From Flavobacteriaceae bacterium 3519-10 (GTDB lineage: Bacteria > Bacteroidota > Bacteroidia > Flavobacteriales > Weeksellaceae), in the NCBI GenBank assembly GCA_000023725.1, contig CP001673.1, positions 1,126,342 through 1,190,341 of the forward strand: a DNA stretch of 64,000 nt. Direction: 5' to 3'. Position numbers and translations under genes: made by a program. Within the stretch, counting starts at the first letter, position 1. Each line of letters opens with the position of its first letter. Under the pieces are notes generated by a model, which saw only the letters and a program-made list of their open reading frames with translations, was not told the origin of the DNA and ran no database searches. Of this stretch, positions 25,701-33,294 are shown one piece after another.

Positions 25701-26054
25701 ATCAATGAAATGAAATCCACCTTACTTGGGACGCAAGACAATACGCTACTTAACTATAATTCTTCAGTTACTTATGAGACATTAAACAATAAAGATGCTC
25801 AGTCAGTAAATGCCGAAGTGAACGATTTTATTGATCTTTTTGTAGAAATGTACAGTCATCTCAATACAGAATACTTTGATGTTGACGCCCAATTATTAAA
25901 AGGATTTAAGGAAACATTAAGCAGAGATACCCTTAACTATATTATGAAAGGAATTGAAGAAAATAAAGGAAATGATCTTAAAATCACGGACAGTCTTTTC
26001 TTTTATCCTTTAGAAAATTCACTATATCAATTTGTACAGTATGTTAATAAATAA
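22755..26054 (+). CDS. Giant protein with Hsp70/actin-like ATPase domain (motor cluster gene 4)
   Basis: The product has 1099 residues. The C-terminal half holds an actin/Hsp70-type nucleotide fold: phosphate-1 motif FGVDFGTTNTHIEY (about 552-565), phosphate-2 motif VALLDIGGGTTDIVIY (about 773-788) and adenosine motif KIIFSGNGSKIL (about 913-924). The N-terminal 540 residues are unassigned and rich in beta strands and aromatic residues. No membrane segment is present. ATP-dependent assembly or conformational switching at the membrane is a fair inference. An actin-like and a tubulin-like protein encoded next to each other in one bacterial operon is uncommon. The 3' end overlaps the next gene by 14 bases. 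Confidence 0.82.
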   Translation: MAKVFRLFDDIDVQHWENTNQIGPAQINTIGDVSGGIMSKDPTSIPSPFARMDLAKSAFKNVVDLKNVDGQTVFNKIVSDNFDLMELLFHSNEIGGIEITSWDANQSVAHLIGSNNRKHRLLGKTLQLFINQDRIFVDNPKIFIFSRNHKILGGTSPLSVVFTTGNSLRDTNIQLTERALFTSPYQPLYKRDADFQKYVYSLVYNNTAFGNKFLELKEYLDYSLKILDNDNHSLYLELQNIKLDQNFYSNTFAELNGSVDGNTVTLFNIPLRKSKGTVLESDFFIDTNLPQPNGIPLILQNEYTLPLNYIGTTRWTENNINVPFNDERALHERTLPGLIKKYPYKTVDDFLEPVIFRLPYELDSAKFLSVSAVENKSFLLPLKSTFFKYFTTDDLLNRRVGGQPMLSMEVLQNSVTVQLRIPIKKQGHYITLSRKYKVDGEIDISRNIGAVKNLFMNVGVSPFLQLENSDASDHYRIGLFNMIDRGVNLSFSYQGKATPVENSYVRTSEVFFSSRYFVLNHKFDAVKVEFDGYSALLIPKLRKQSEGPRSFTFGVDFGTTNTHIEYKEDQGRPIPFTIHPEDLQTVYTISNISQSNIEVSRLTELKKLSEYEYIPEFLRGDLNEFPIRTVISNSAKLGVADVKFSLSQMSIPFNYILEDSLESNTYTQNLKWGSNQVDALHADKIRLFLDELFFLMRNKVLTNNGNLSSTKIHWSYPLSMPIRQISDLENFYTNLYKKYISSTQSTSNVKKYNESIAPFEYLKTEGGLVAFTKPVALLDIGGGTTDIVIYKNNNAEKITSFRFGANKIYSNSNSGIHGNGFTKEIEKFKEGNNLSPIFLSILNKFMTSENMTEGISLLFSADTNIRHKDTVSNKFSDQLRSNENLKSAYVFYYAAIVYHLAKFMKANNYDMPAKIIFSGNGSKILNIIDNNDSAPILTKISTYVFDKVYEATGSNLISIEKRNNPKEMTAKGLTYTNNFAQDINEMKSTLLGTQDNTLLNYNSSVTYETLNNKDAQSVNAEVNDFIDLFVEMYSHLNTEYFDVDAQLLKGFKETLSRDTLNYIMKGIEENKGNDLKITDSLFFYPLENSLYQFVQYVNK

Positions 26055-26832
26055 AAAGACACTCTATTTGGGAGTTGGCGCATCTATCGTATTTGGGTGT
26101 AAAGAAACTGTTCCCCAAAATTTAGATCAACAATCCGGAATCAGCGATATTTTAATAAATGGTTTATTATTGTTGATTTCTTTTCTTATTCTTGGTGTTT
26201 TTGTTATAAAAATTATATCTATTAGGAAGAAGAGAAGTAAACGACCAACAAACAATGATAACGAAAATCATAATTTCTCTAGTATACAAAATTCATATGC
26301 TGACCACAATGCGGAGATAGTTTTATTAAATAAAAACCTTCGTAATCTACAACAAGAGTTGAATGCAAGCAAGCAAAAATATAAAGCGTTAGAGGATGAA
26401 AGTTTAGAATTACGAAAAGAGTTAGAGGCGACCAAATTGCAAGATCTGCAGGTAGATAGTAACATAATTACAAGCCCCTTACCGACAGTGGAAAAAGTGA
26501 TAAAGGATAATGTTATCAAGCTGAAATACTCTAAGTTCGCTGACGAGAAAGGAGTTTTTCCTCATACCCATTTAACCACATCTGATGACGGTTCATGTTA
26601 CTACCAGTTAACGATTGACGAGGAAAAGAGGACCGGTCAATTCGAACCTATTATATCCGAACTCAATATGCATAGTTTTAAAAACAATAAAAGTATGCTG
26701 CTCTTTCCTTATTGTGAAATTGTTAATGTCTTAGATTTTTGGAGTAATATAAACATACTGGAACCCGGTTCTTTGAAACCCAGTGATGTAGAATGGATTG
26801 TTGAAAATAAATGTAGAATTGAACTGGTATAA
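26041..26832 (+). CDS. Membrane protein with coiled coil (motor cluster gene 5)
   Basis: The ATG at 26041 (a TTG at 26032 is also in frame) gives 263 residues. The N terminus is moderately hydrophobic with a Cys (SIVFGCKET), which could be a weak lipoprotein or signal sequence. It is followed by a clear membrane helix, ILINGLLLLISFLILGVFVI, and a very basic stop-transfer stretch, RKKRSKR. Residues of about 95-145 form a coiled coil (heptads in LLNKNLRNLQQELNASKQKY). The C-terminal domain (about 160-263) is soluble and unassigned. The gene overlaps the end of the ATPase gene and is 2 bp from the MotA-like gene. It might link the cytoplasmic cytoskeletal proteins to the stator complex. Confidence 0.72.
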   Translation: MLINKKTLYLGVGASIVFGCKETVPQNLDQQSGISDILINGLLLLISFLILGVFVIKIISIRKKRSKRPTNNDNENHNFSSIQNSYADHNAEIVLLNKNLRNLQQELNASKQKYKALEDESLELRKELEATKLQDLQVDSNIITSPLPTVEKVIKDNVIKLKYSKFADEKGVFPHTHLTTSDDGSCYYQLTIDEEKRTGQFEPIISELNMHSFKNNKSMLLFPYCEIVNVLDFWSNINILEPGSLKPSDVEWIVENKCRIELV

Positions 26833-26834
26833 TT

Positions 26835-28469
26835 ATGACACAAATATCCCCTTTAGTTATTTTAGAAATCTTACTGTTAGCTGGTATAATATTTTTTCAG
26901 TTCAGGTCATTTTTAGCGACGAAACTAAAAATTGAAAAACTCAGTACCATTATACCGCAGCTTAAAGATTATAGTCTTGAAAAATTTAGTTTTGACCACT
27001 ATTTAATCAATACAAAATCCCAGGAGATTATTAATAATCCCAGCGAATATGACGGTAAATCCGCATCAAATGAAAATGAGGAGATTTCAGAATTATTTGC
27101 AGCGCCTAATTATGACGTTGTTTTAGTATCGGTTAATCTTATTACATTAAAAAATGGAGGAAGCACTATTTTTAATAAGATAAAAAAAGCCCTTAATTCT
27201 TACCTGCTTAAAAATAAGGGATCAGCCGCCGACTTTAATTTAATGCAGGATGTTGTCAACAGAAATGTTGATGCCGAGGATGATGAAATTTCTCACGGAC
27301 TAAACATTCCCTTATACTTGGGGTTGATGGGAACTATGGTTGGGATTATTGTGGGGTTAATTAATCTGACAGTTTCTGACACCGTAAAAGGAGATTCTTT
27401 TGATCCTTCAGCGTTTTTAATTGGTGTAGCAATCGCAATGGGAGCCAGTTTTATAGGGTTGTTATTCACCGTTCTCAATAACAGCAGCTATCAGCGTGCA
27501 AAGAAAAATGTTGAGCTGAACAAAAATGATTTCTATACTTTTTTGCAGACGGAATTGATGCCTGTAGTTAATGCGAGTGTTTCAAGTGCTGTTTATACCC
27601 TTAAAGATGTGGTGGTTAATTTTAATAAAGACTTTTCAAGTAATCTGACCGTATTGAACAAACTGTTTGGGAAGAGTTATAAGGCTCTAGAAGGGCAAGC
27701 CTCCATTTTAGATAAATTGGAAGAGATGGACATTAAGCAGTTTGCTGCCGCAAATGTCAAAATTTTAAAAGAGCTGTCCAACGCAACAGAAAAGATTCAT
27801 TCTTTCCAGCTTTACGTGGACTCCTTAAACACAATGATGTCTGAGACGAACAGAGCTACCATGTCTATCCGAGAACTGTTGAATGGTGTAAATAACTTCA
27901 GTGATCTGGCAGTAAAGTTGGAACAGAGAGTTGATGAATCCGCCCATTTACTACAATTTGCGACTGAGCATATCACTTTCCTAAAAGATAATTCTTCACA
28001 GGTAAAAAGTTTAAGTAATGATTTTACCGATTTCACTGAAAAATCTATGAGAACATTGGAGAATGTAAGCAGTGATGTGCTAACTAATTTCAGAAAATTT
28101 GCGGAAGACGAATCCGAAATTCTTAAAAACAGTATTAAAACAAGACCAGATCAGTTTGAAAAACTCAATCAATTAGATCGATTAGAAAGTATTGAAAATG
28201 CAATCGGCGAAACGAACACCAATATACTTCATTTGGGTGAGCATAAACTGGAAGTACAGCACGACCGATTGATTAAGGCTCTGAGTGAGGTGGAAAATTC
28301 TGTAAGGAATATAAAAATAAGTTTAGGAAGGGACACTGGTCTATTGCCGGAAGCTGACCGAGAAAAAATGCTCAATCTCGTAGAGGCACAGATGGATTAT
28401 CTGAAGAGTAATGCATTTACCAGACTTTTCCCTTACAAAATGGTAAAAAGAAGAACTAATGGCCAGTAA
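26835..28469 (+). CDS. MotA/TolQ/ExbB-like channel protein with coiled-coil tail, ZorA-like (motor cluster gene 6)
   Basis: A 544-residue protein. Helix 1 (ILEILLLAGIIFFQF) is near the N terminus. After a soluble insertion come paired helices IPLYLGLMGTMVGIIVGLIN (about 158-177) and AFLIGVAIAMGASFIGLLFTV (about 193-213). The G-x-x-GTMVGI and IGVAIA-GAS-IGLLFT patterns are those of MotA/TolQ/ExbB stator subunits. From about residue 230 to the end it is almost entirely helical with heptads. This matches ZorA of the Zorya anti-phage system, which joins a MotA-like channel to a long intracellular coiled-coil tail. It overlaps the MotB-like gene by 11 bases. Proton- or sodium-driven rotation is expected from the family. 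Confidence 0.85.
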   Translation: MTQISPLVILEILLLAGIIFFQFRSFLATKLKIEKLSTIIPQLKDYSLEKFSFDHYLINTKSQEIINNPSEYDGKSASNENEEISELFAAPNYDVVLVSVNLITLKNGGSTIFNKIKKALNSYLLKNKGSAADFNLMQDVVNRNVDAEDDEISHGLNIPLYLGLMGTMVGIIVGLINLTVSDTVKGDSFDPSAFLIGVAIAMGASFIGLLFTVLNNSSYQRAKKNVELNKNDFYTFLQTELMPVVNASVSSAVYTLKDVVVNFNKDFSSNLTVLNKLFGKSYKALEGQASILDKLEEMDIKQFAAANVKILKELSNATEKIHSFQLYVDSLNTMMSETNRATMSIRELLNGVNNFSDLAVKLEQRVDESAHLLQFATEHITFLKDNSSQVKSLSNDFTDFTEKSMRTLENVSSDVLTNFRKFAEDESEILKNSIKTRPDQFEKLNQLDRLESIENAIGETNTNILHLGEHKLEVQHDRLIKALSEVENSVRNIKISLGRDTGLLPEADREKMLNLVEAQMDYLKSNAFTRLFPYKMVKRRTNGQ

Positions 28470-29136
28470 AAAAAATGATATCTTTTGGATAAGCTATGCA
28501 GACTTACTTTCCAGTTTATTTTTTATCATCCTTGTACTTTTTGCCATAACATTCTTTAAATATAACCAGAAAGTAGAAAATCTTAAAAAAAAACTAGAGG
28601 TGTTTCGTTTGGTTGAAGAGAGTCTGGGACCATTAAAAAAGAAAAAAGACATATTTAAATATGAATCCGATTACAAAAGATTTGTTTTAGCAGAAGAAGT
28701 AAGTTTTAATATCAGTAAAACCGACATAACCCCAACTGATGTAAAGGACTTTCCGGCAAAATCAGCATATTTATTAAAAGTAGGTAAAGGTTTAAAAAAT
28801 ACATTAGATACCATCGCTTATCATAGAACTAAAAAAGAAGGGTTGAAGGACGTTTCGTACCTATTAGTAATCTCTGGTTATGCGTCGAAACTTTCGGTCG
28901 CCAATGAAGCTGAAGATTACAATTTAAGTTACGACCGCGCATATAATCTTTGGAAATTCTGGAAACGAAACGGTATTGATTTCGAAGACCTTAAATATAA
29001 AGGTTTTGTCGACCTGCAAATTGCGGGGAATGGTTGGGGTGGGATGGGAAGGATCTCATCGAAAAACAATAGTGAAGAAGAAGGGAACCAAAGATTTATC
29101 ATCCAGATTATTCCCAAAACAAAAAATATTGATTAA
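28459..29136 (+). CDS. MotB/OmpA-like stator protein, ZorB-like (motor cluster gene 7)
   Basis: The 225-residue protein has a short cytoplasmic start and one membrane helix with the motif FWISYADLLSSLFFIILVLF. Asp 15 sits where MotB carries its essential ion-binding Asp. A charged linker follows, and then an OmpA-like peptidoglycan-binding region (ISGYASK, then NLSYDRAYNLWKFW) that would anchor the complex to the cell wall. With the overlapping upstream MotA-like gene it forms an ion-driven stator pair. ZorB has the same composition. No ZorC, ZorD or ZorE gene follows; instead a lipoprotein nuclease does. Confidence 0.85.
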   Translation: MASKKNDIFWISYADLLSSLFFIILVLFAITFFKYNQKVENLKKKLEVFRLVEESLGPLKKKKDIFKYESDYKRFVLAEEVSFNISKTDITPTDVKDFPAKSAYLLKVGKGLKNTLDTIAYHRTKKEGLKDVSYLLVISGYASKLSVANEAEDYNLSYDRAYNLWKFWKRNGIDFEDLKYKGFVDLQIAGNGWGGMGRISSKNNSEEEGNQRFIIQIIPKTKNID

Positions 29137-29152
29137 AAGTGCTTCCATTGAT

Positions 29153-29770
29153 ATGTCTATTCATAAAATAAATTTTAAATTACTTTATCTTACTGTATTT
29201 ATAATTTTCACTTTTTGCCAGTCAAAGAGTGAAACAGAAATTATTCGTAGAAGCGACAGAAGTCCTGGTTTGGCAGCGCAGTCAGTAGAAACTCGTGAGA
29301 AGGACTTCAGGCAATCAGAAAAAACTGTAGGCAACCCCACACCGGCTTCCACAGAAACAACTAAAACCCCCTATCTGGTTTATAAAGTTGTGGATGGAGA
29401 TACTTTTTGGATGAGAGATCAAAATAATCTGGAAACCAAGGTAAGACTCATAGGAATAGACGGTCCTGAAACCCGTAATACGAGGAAAAAGAAGAAAGGT
29501 TATTATGGTAATGAAGCGAAAGTATATTTGCAGAGTTTGATATTAGACAGGTACGTGTTTATTGAACAGGATGTTCGGTCACGTGATCAATATGGCAGAT
29601 TACTGGCGTACGTGTACACCGAGAATAATTTATTTGTGAATGCAGATTTGATAGCGAACGGATATGCTGTAATAATGTCGGTGCCTCCTAATGTAAAGCA
29701 TCAGGATGAATTTTTTAACTTACAGCAGCAAGCGAGGAAGAATAGGGCAGGAATGTGGGGAAGAGAGTAA
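29153..29770 (+). CDS. Staphylococcal-nuclease-type lipoprotein
   Basis: From the ATG at 29153 the product is 205 residues, with a lipoprotein-like signal (FIIFTFCQSKSE). A frame open from 28976 overlaps the MotB-like gene and is not used. After a polar linker the SNase domain begins: YKVVDGDTFWM, VRLIGIDGPET (catalytic Arg and Asp), NEAKVYLQSL, then RDQYGRLLAYVY (second catalytic Arg) and RKNRAGMWG at the end. SNases cut DNA and RNA in a calcium-dependent way. Localisation outside the cytoplasm is predicted. It is 16 bp after the stator gene, so it is likely cotranscribed and could be the effector of the cluster, although secreted SNases are common by themselves. Confidence 0.85.
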   Translation: MSIHKINFKLLYLTVFIIFTFCQSKSETEIIRRSDRSPGLAAQSVETREKDFRQSEKTVGNPTPASTETTKTPYLVYKVVDGDTFWMRDQNNLETKVRLIGIDGPETRNTRKKKKGYYGNEAKVYLQSLILDRYVFIEQDVRSRDQYGRLLAYVYTENNLFVNADLIANGYAVIMSVPPNVKHQDEFFNLQQQARKNRAGMWGRE

Positions 29771-29791
29771 TGTTGTGGACTACCATTAGTC

Positions 29792-30038
29792 GTTGTGTGT
29801 AAGCTCCCCCGAAAACAGTACGGTTAAAAAGTGAAAAATTAACTAATTTTAAATCGTTATTAAGACATTGAAAAAGAGCACTTTCAGTCCTGAAAAAATT
29901 GAAGGTGTTTTAAAGAGTTTGCAGGGGGCCGCAGTGCTGATATGCTTGTCAGTGAAAATAGGGTGCTGCGGTTCCTGACCGCTTTTCAATATCCAACAGC
30001 GACAGCAGCAAAATATCAAGAAAATATTCTGCTTTTGA
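29792..30038 (+). mobile_element. Decayed IS3-like element remnant 1
   Basis: CTCCCCCGAAAACAGTACG begins a stretch that recurs at 34268-34440 in the same orientation with many substitutions. It leads into KKSTFSPEKIEGVLKSLQ, which resembles the start of an IS3-type OrfA transposase with the ATG changed to TTG; the frame then breaks. It lies directly behind the nuclease gene that ends the motor cluster. Confidence 0.45.
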
Positions 30039-30206
30039 AATGAACTGAGAAGGGGGGAGCTCACAATAACCAAGGATGACATTAAAGCCCAGCTTAAGAT
30101 GGGCATAATCGTGAAGCTGCATCAGTATGGCTATCCACCGATTACGGAGGATGAGGTGTATAAAAATGTAGTGGAGCAGGCGGAGAATTTTAAGCGGAAC
30201 CGATAG
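30039..30206 (+). pseudogene. C-terminal remnant of a type I restriction subunit (HsdR-like)
   Basis: An open frame ends at the TAG at 30204 and reads KMGIIVKLHQYGYPP, then EVYKNVVEQAENFKRN. This resembles the C-terminal DUF3387-type tail of HsdR, with a K-x-L-x-K/Q-YGYPP core and a final V-x-EQAE helix. About 55 residues remain; no start codon or upstream HsdR sequence exists because an IS remnant lies directly before it. It is a trace of a former type I restriction system at this site. Confidence 0.45.
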
Positions 30207-30255
30207 GTGGCTTATCTTCATAGAAGATTCATTAAAACAATATCATTTCTAAACT

Positions 30256-32763
30256 ATGAAGGCAAACGAATTGCAGATTATCAACTTTTTGCAGGCTCCC
30301 AATGTGCAGTTTGTAATCCCGGTGTATCAGCGGAATTATGACTGGACGAATTCAGAATGCCGGGAGCTGCTCAATGATATAATATCTGTGCAGGAGCAGG
30401 ACAGAGGTACCCACTTTATTGGCAGCATTGTATTCGTGCATGAAGGCACGTACAGTACCAGCGAAGTAAAGGAATTGGTAATCATCGACGGGCAGCAGCG
30501 TTTAACCACCATCAATATCCTGTACGTTGCACTTTACCGTTTTGCCAAAGAAAACAGCATGGCCGATGATGCCGAAAGACTCTACAACATGTATCTGACT
30601 AATCAGTATGTTAAAAACGAATCAAGTAAGTTAAAATTAAAACAGACCGATGCCAATTCGATGGCCTTCAAAGCAATAATGATGGGAACGGAGAGTGCAT
30701 CAAGTACCTTTTCTAACGTTACGGAGAACTATAACTATTTCAGAAGCATCATTACTGAGAACAACTTCGATCTGATTCTGGGAGGCCTGAACCGGCTTAT
30801 TTTTGTTGAAATCTCGCTGGAGCGCGACAAAGACGACCCACAGCGGATTTTCGAAAGCCTGAACTCGACCGGTTTAGATTTATCACAGTCTGACCTGATA
30901 AGGAATTTTATTTTAATGGACCTTCCGCCAAAAGACCAAAACAGAATATTTGAAACCATTTGGAACCCCATTGAAGAAAATGCAAAGGACCTTATAAAAC
31001 AGAATTCGTTGGTCTCCGAATATATACGGGACTACCTGACATTGCGTAACAAGAAAATTCCCAATAAGAATAAAGTATATACGGAGTTCAAGAGTTTATA
31101 CGCGAACAAAAAAGACGAAGCATTCCAGCAGGAACTTGAAAACATAAAGTCCTTATCGGTTCACTATAAAATGTTTATCAATCCGTCCACCGTATTAGAC
31201 CCGGGCATTAAAAAAGAGCTCGATTATATCAACCGGCTGGAGATCAATGTGGCATATCCCTTTTTGTTGCAAGTCTTTGAAGACGCTGAAAACGGCTTGC
31301 TGTCAAAAGAAGATTTAATCCGGGTGCTCAAATTGATTCAGAGCTATGTTTGGCGAAGGTTTATTGTAGGTTTACCTACCAATGCGCTCAATAAAATATT
31401 CATGACGCTGTACTCCGAGGTAGACGTAGAAGAATATTACGATTCAGTAGCAAAGGCGTTGATTAAAAAAAAGGGGAGTGGCAGGTTTCCGACCGATGAA
31501 GATGCAAAAACGGCCCTCCGCGACAAAGACCTCTACAACACCCAGCCCAAGAACAGAAATTACCTGTTTGAAATGTTGGAGAATTACAACAACCGCGAGT
31601 TCGTAAACACAAACCAGGAACAAATTACGATAGAACATATCTTCCCGCAGCATCCCAGCGACAGGTGGAACGCAGACTTAACAGCTGAAGAATTTGTTGC
31701 TTTTAAGGAGAAACACCTTAATACCATTGGTAACCTTACACTTTCAGGTAACAATGGTGCGTTAGGTAACAAATCGTTTTCTGAAAAAAAGGAGATGAAT
31801 GTGGCTGGCAGTGAACAGGGCTACCGGTATAGCAGATTGTGGCTGAATTCATATTTAAAATCCATTGACAGCTGGAGCATTTCAAATTATGATGAAAGAC
31901 AGCATATGATCTATGAGAGATTTTTAAAAATATGGGAATTTCCTGCCGTAGAAATTCCAGAGGCTGAAGACGCCGAGGAACAGAACATTTTTGATGCAGA
32001 AAGTCCCACACATAAAAAACTGGAGTTTTTTATTTTCCAAAATACCAGAGCTGAAATGGATTCGGTGGCCCAAATGTATTTTTATGTGGTGAGAAATCTG
32101 TACGAAAAGAACTCTCAGCTGCTGCTCGGCAATCAGGAACTTTTAAAAATAACAAGAAATGCTCACGATTTCCGGGCACCGCAGGAAGTGATTAATGGTT
32201 GGTTTATCGAATCCAATATTGACAGCAACTCTAAATTCTCAGTACTGAAAAGGTTGCTTACTTTATTTGAAATGGAAGATGAACTCTACGTAAAATACCT
32301 CACCGGACCGGGCGTGCAAGTCGAACCCAACAGGTTTGCGATACGCAAAAAATACTGGCAGCAATTACTGCCCCTTATTAGCAATAACGGCTTTTTTACG
32401 AATGTTAATCCTTCAAAAGAACATTCCATAAGTACAGGGGCTGGCATTGGTGGCTTATCATATACCATGGTAGTAACACGTTCCGATATTCGCATCGAAT
32501 TAACCATTCTTACCGCCAGCCAGGAAAAAAACAAAATGTATTTCAACAGATTGCTTAAAAATAAAGAGGTCATAGAGCAGGCTTTTGGAAAGCCACTCGC
32601 GTGGGAGGAGTCGCCCGAGAATAAAATGAGCCGTATCAAATACGAACTCTTAGAGGTGAGTATATTTAATGAATCTGACTGGGGGAAAATGAATGAGTTT
32701 TTTGTGCAGAATATGCCTAAGTTTGAACAGGCGTTAAGACCGTTTATAAAGGCGTTGAAGTAA
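30256..32763 (+). CDS. DUF262-DUF1524 (GmrSD-type) restriction-like protein
   Basis: The 835-residue protein fuses the two GmrS/GmrD halves. The N-terminal DUF262 domain has IPVYQRNYDWTNSEC (about 21-35), IGSIVFVHEG and IIDGQQRLTT, and it hydrolyses nucleotides in GmrSD. The DUF1524 nuclease half has the HNH-like IEHIFPQHP at about 458-466 followed by NTIGNLTLSGNNG. The C-terminal 250 residues end in a region resembling DUF4268 (NKMSRIKYELL, then DWGKMNEFF). GmrSD is a type IV restriction system that cuts glucosylated hydroxymethylcytosine DNA of T-even phages; other single-chain relatives are also anti-phage. The gene stands alone between two copies of a decayed IS end. Target specificity is unknown. 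Confidence 0.88.
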   Translation: MKANELQIINFLQAPNVQFVIPVYQRNYDWTNSECRELLNDIISVQEQDRGTHFIGSIVFVHEGTYSTSEVKELVIIDGQQRLTTINILYVALYRFAKENSMADDAERLYNMYLTNQYVKNESSKLKLKQTDANSMAFKAIMMGTESASSTFSNVTENYNYFRSIITENNFDLILGGLNRLIFVEISLERDKDDPQRIFESLNSTGLDLSQSDLIRNFILMDLPPKDQNRIFETIWNPIEENAKDLIKQNSLVSEYIRDYLTLRNKKIPNKNKVYTEFKSLYANKKDEAFQQELENIKSLSVHYKMFINPSTVLDPGIKKELDYINRLEINVAYPFLLQVFEDAENGLLSKEDLIRVLKLIQSYVWRRFIVGLPTNALNKIFMTLYSEVDVEEYYDSVAKALIKKKGSGRFPTDEDAKTALRDKDLYNTQPKNRNYLFEMLENYNNREFVNTNQEQITIEHIFPQHPSDRWNADLTAEEFVAFKEKHLNTIGNLTLSGNNGALGNKSFSEKKEMNVAGSEQGYRYSRLWLNSYLKSIDSWSISNYDERQHMIYERFLKIWEFPAVEIPEAEDAEEQNIFDAESPTHKKLEFFIFQNTRAEMDSVAQMYFYVVRNLYEKNSQLLLGNQELLKITRNAHDFRAPQEVINGWFIESNIDSNSKFSVLKRLLTLFEMEDELYVKYLTGPGVQVEPNRFAIRKKYWQQLLPLISNNGFFTNVNPSKEHSISTGAGIGGLSYTMVVTRSDIRIELTILTASQEKNKMYFNRLLKNKEVIEQAFGKPLAWEESPENKMSRIKYELLEVSIFNESDWGKMNEFFVQNMPKFEQALRPFIKALK

Positions 32764-33294
32764 AGCTTACGGTACAAAGAAAGCAGGTTAGATAAATACG
32801 GCGTAACTGATATAGCTATCATTTCAGAAGGTCATGTAGATTGAAACGTTGAATTTTGCACCAGTTATCGGGAAAAAAACGTCTTCGATATTAGATTAGT
32901 TCTTCAGGTTTATACGCTCTACATCAAATAATTACAAAACCATAGCTTGCTCGATAAAAAGAAATTGCGAGAAATTCGGTGTGGGGAAACCTGTACTTAT
33001 CATCTCCCAATTTTATGGTGAATTGTGGTGCGATAACATTAATGAACTACACTAGCAGATGCAATAACGGGCACAGGACAGCTCCGGCTCATGAAAGGTA
33101 AATCTTTGAGAAAGAAAATAAATCATTAGTTTTGATGTAGCACGGATCAATTTGAAAGTTCAGGAAGTATTTTAGGGAATTTACTAGTGTACTTTCGCTC
33201 GGAATGAGTGGTGTACTTTGTTCGGAATAATCAACAGCTAATTAAGCTTGATTTTTATGGATTATAGATTTGGAATTTATAGAAAAAATTGAAG
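32764..33294. other. Intergenic region with IS21-like end repeats
   Basis: No gene is visible. Two direct repeats, GTGTACTTTCGCTCGGAAT (33187-33205) and GTGTACTTTGTTCGGAAT (33211-33228), resemble the multiple terminal repeats at ends of Bacteroidota IS21-type elements. TAGATTTG (33265-33272) is a perfect -7 element for the next gene, giving a leader of about 16 bases. The first 400 bases hold nothing recognisable. Confidence 0.45.

Noticed and set aside
26835-29136. Calling the cluster a Zorya system
   Set aside because: Only the ZorA/ZorB-like pair is present. No ZorC (EH-type), ZorD helicase or ZorE HNH gene is adjacent, and the other genes are different in kind.
29849-30221. Minus-strand frames in the IS/hsdR relic region
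   Set aside because: They are opposite to the coding-like remnants and show no family features.
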